30,546 nucleotides of DNA. Source: JASFYU01 sp045046905 (GTDB taxonomy: Bacteria; Bacteroidota; Bacteroidia; Flavobacteriales; Flavobacteriaceae). Shown one piece after another: positions 29,904-30,546 of this stretch (position 1 is the first letter of the stretch; each line of letters opens with the position of its first letter). A program made the position numbers and the translations under genes. The DNA lies in assembly GCA_045046905.1 (NCBI GenBank), contig JASFYU010000196.1, forward strand, positions 1 to 30,546, written 5' to 3'. The notes below the pieces were generated by a model. It searched no databases. It saw nothing but the letters and a program-made list of their open reading frames with translations, and was not told the DNA's origin.

Positions 29904-30546
29904 ATGATAAAGCACTCTTCTAAATACTTTTTAATCCTAGTGATGAGCCTCGGTTCTTTCACTGGCGCTTCTGGTCAGAAAACAGACAACTCGAAAGACT
30001 CTGGCTGGATTTCTTTATTCAATGGAAAAAATTTAGACGGTTGGAAAGTTGGTGAAAATGCGGCTACCTTTTCGGTAGAGCAAGGTGCAATTAAGGTCGC
30101 AGGCCCTAAGGCTCATCTCTTTTATATGGGCGATGTAGAAAATCATATTTTTAAGAATTTTGAATTCAAGGCTTTGGTCATGACCAAGCATAAGGCTAAC
30201 TCTGGTATTTATATTCATACAAAATATAAGGAGGCGAGTTGGCCAGTTCATGGCTACGAAATACAGGTCAATAATTCTCATGGAGATTGGAGACGAACCG
30301 GAAGCCTGTACGGTATACAGAATGTAATCGAAAATTATGTCACAGATGATGAATGGTATACCGAATATATTAAAGTACAGGGCAAACGCATAATCATAAA
30401 AATAAACGATACCATTGTTATTGACTATACCGAACCCGAGCATCCGAAACGAGAAGGCGAACGGGTGCATCGAATCCTAAAAGAAGGTACATTTGCCTTG
30501 CAGGGCCATGACCCAGGAAGCATTATATTTTTTAAGGATATTATGG
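29904..30546 (+). CDS. DUF1080 (3-keto-disaccharide hydrolase domain) secreted protein, 3' end beyond window
   Basis: The first 214 codons of a gene running off the right edge. The signal peptide is about 1-25 (MIKHSSKYFLILVMSLGSF, then ASGQ). The DUF1080 domain begins with GWISLFNGKNLDGWKVG at about residue 34 and continues through NSGIYIHTKYK, HGYEIQVNN and GSLYGI, all typical of this concanavalin-like glycan-binding or hydrolytic fold. By family knowledge DUF1080 proteins are extracellular and some hydrolyse 3-keto sugar derivatives. The downstream catalytic part is not in view. The 281-base gap before it holds no recognised gene; a promoter-like TTG...TATACCTTG lies near 29849-29878 but is not an exact match. 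Confidence 0.9.
   Translation, partial: MIKHSSKYFLILVMSLGSFTGASGQKTDNSKDSGWISLFNGKNLDGWKVGENAATFSVEQGAIKVAGPKAHLFYMGDVENHIFKNFEFKALVMTKHKANSGIYIHTKYKEASWPVHGYEIQVNNSHGDWRRTGSLYGIQNVIENYVTDDEWYTEYIKVQGKRIIIKINDTIVIDYTEPEHPKREGERVHRILKEGTFALQGHDPGSIIFFKDIM

Noticed and set aside
29726..29923. 65-codon plus-strand frame before the DUF1080 gene
   Set aside because: Low-complexity, no domain, and it overlaps the DUF1080 start in another frame.
30033..30470. 145-codon minus-strand frame
   Set aside because: Antisense to the DUF1080 coding sequence, whose plus frame shows clear family motifs.

Overview
The window looks like chromosomal backbone from a Flavobacteriaceae bacterium, perhaps a marine Maribacter/Zobellia-like lineage; the genus is a guess. 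The basis is moderate-to-low G+C, Bacteroidota -7 promoter boxes (TAnnTTTG), A-rich leaders in place of strong Shine-Dalgarno sites, signal peptides that end in AQ, the pdxA-DUF177-rpmF-fabH-accB-accC gene order, and Bacteroidota-type families (TPR/LuxR regulator remnant, NagX-like acyltransferase, DUF1080). No tRNA, rRNA, CRISPR array, transposase or phage gene was seen.

Layout. 1-967: a possible leftward gene start at the edge, a bidirectional terminator, and a conserved-type hypothetical protein. 1186-4962 (+): thymidine kinase, alanine racemase, MscL and aspartate-semialdehyde dehydrogenase, interrupted by a dispersed repeat. 5289-9802 (+): a small NAD(P)-binding protein, a prolyl-oligopeptidase lipoprotein whose start codon is unclear, a lone ABC ATPase and the ribosome-rescue hydrolase ArfB. 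9843-13823 (-): a tight cassette of three secreted hydrolases (ComEC-like metallo-beta-lactamase fold, FN3-flanked metallophosphoesterase, alkaline-phosphatase superfamily). 13978-18310 (-): a GreA/GreB-like factor, a small lipoprotein, a sugar-acid dehydratase of the IlvD/Edd family and an FAD oxidoreductase. 18571-23793 (-): fatty-acid initiation and neighbours (accC, accB, fabH, rpmF, DUF177, pdxA), with ribE divergent. 24542-25367: a broken TPR/LuxR regulator. 25704-30546: a NagX-like acyltransferase and a sodium:solute symporter leftward, then a TauE/SafE permease and the first part of a DUF1080 protein rightward.

Functionally most of the window is housekeeping: nucleotide salvage, D-alanine and aspartate-family precursors, osmotic protection, malonyl-CoA/fatty-acid initiation, pyridoxal phosphate and riboflavin synthesis. 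The accessory parts point to scavenging: secreted phosphoesterases, a peptidase, sugar-acid metabolism, and sugar-related transport and hydrolysis. Intergenic gaps carry at least two families of dispersed repeats sharing a GCCTGCC/GGCAGGC palindromic core. I do not see a clear new defence or mobile system. The best leads are the three-hydrolase cassette, the regulator broken at A-runs, the peptidase with no normal start codon, and repeat copies that are nearly identical 15 kb apart.
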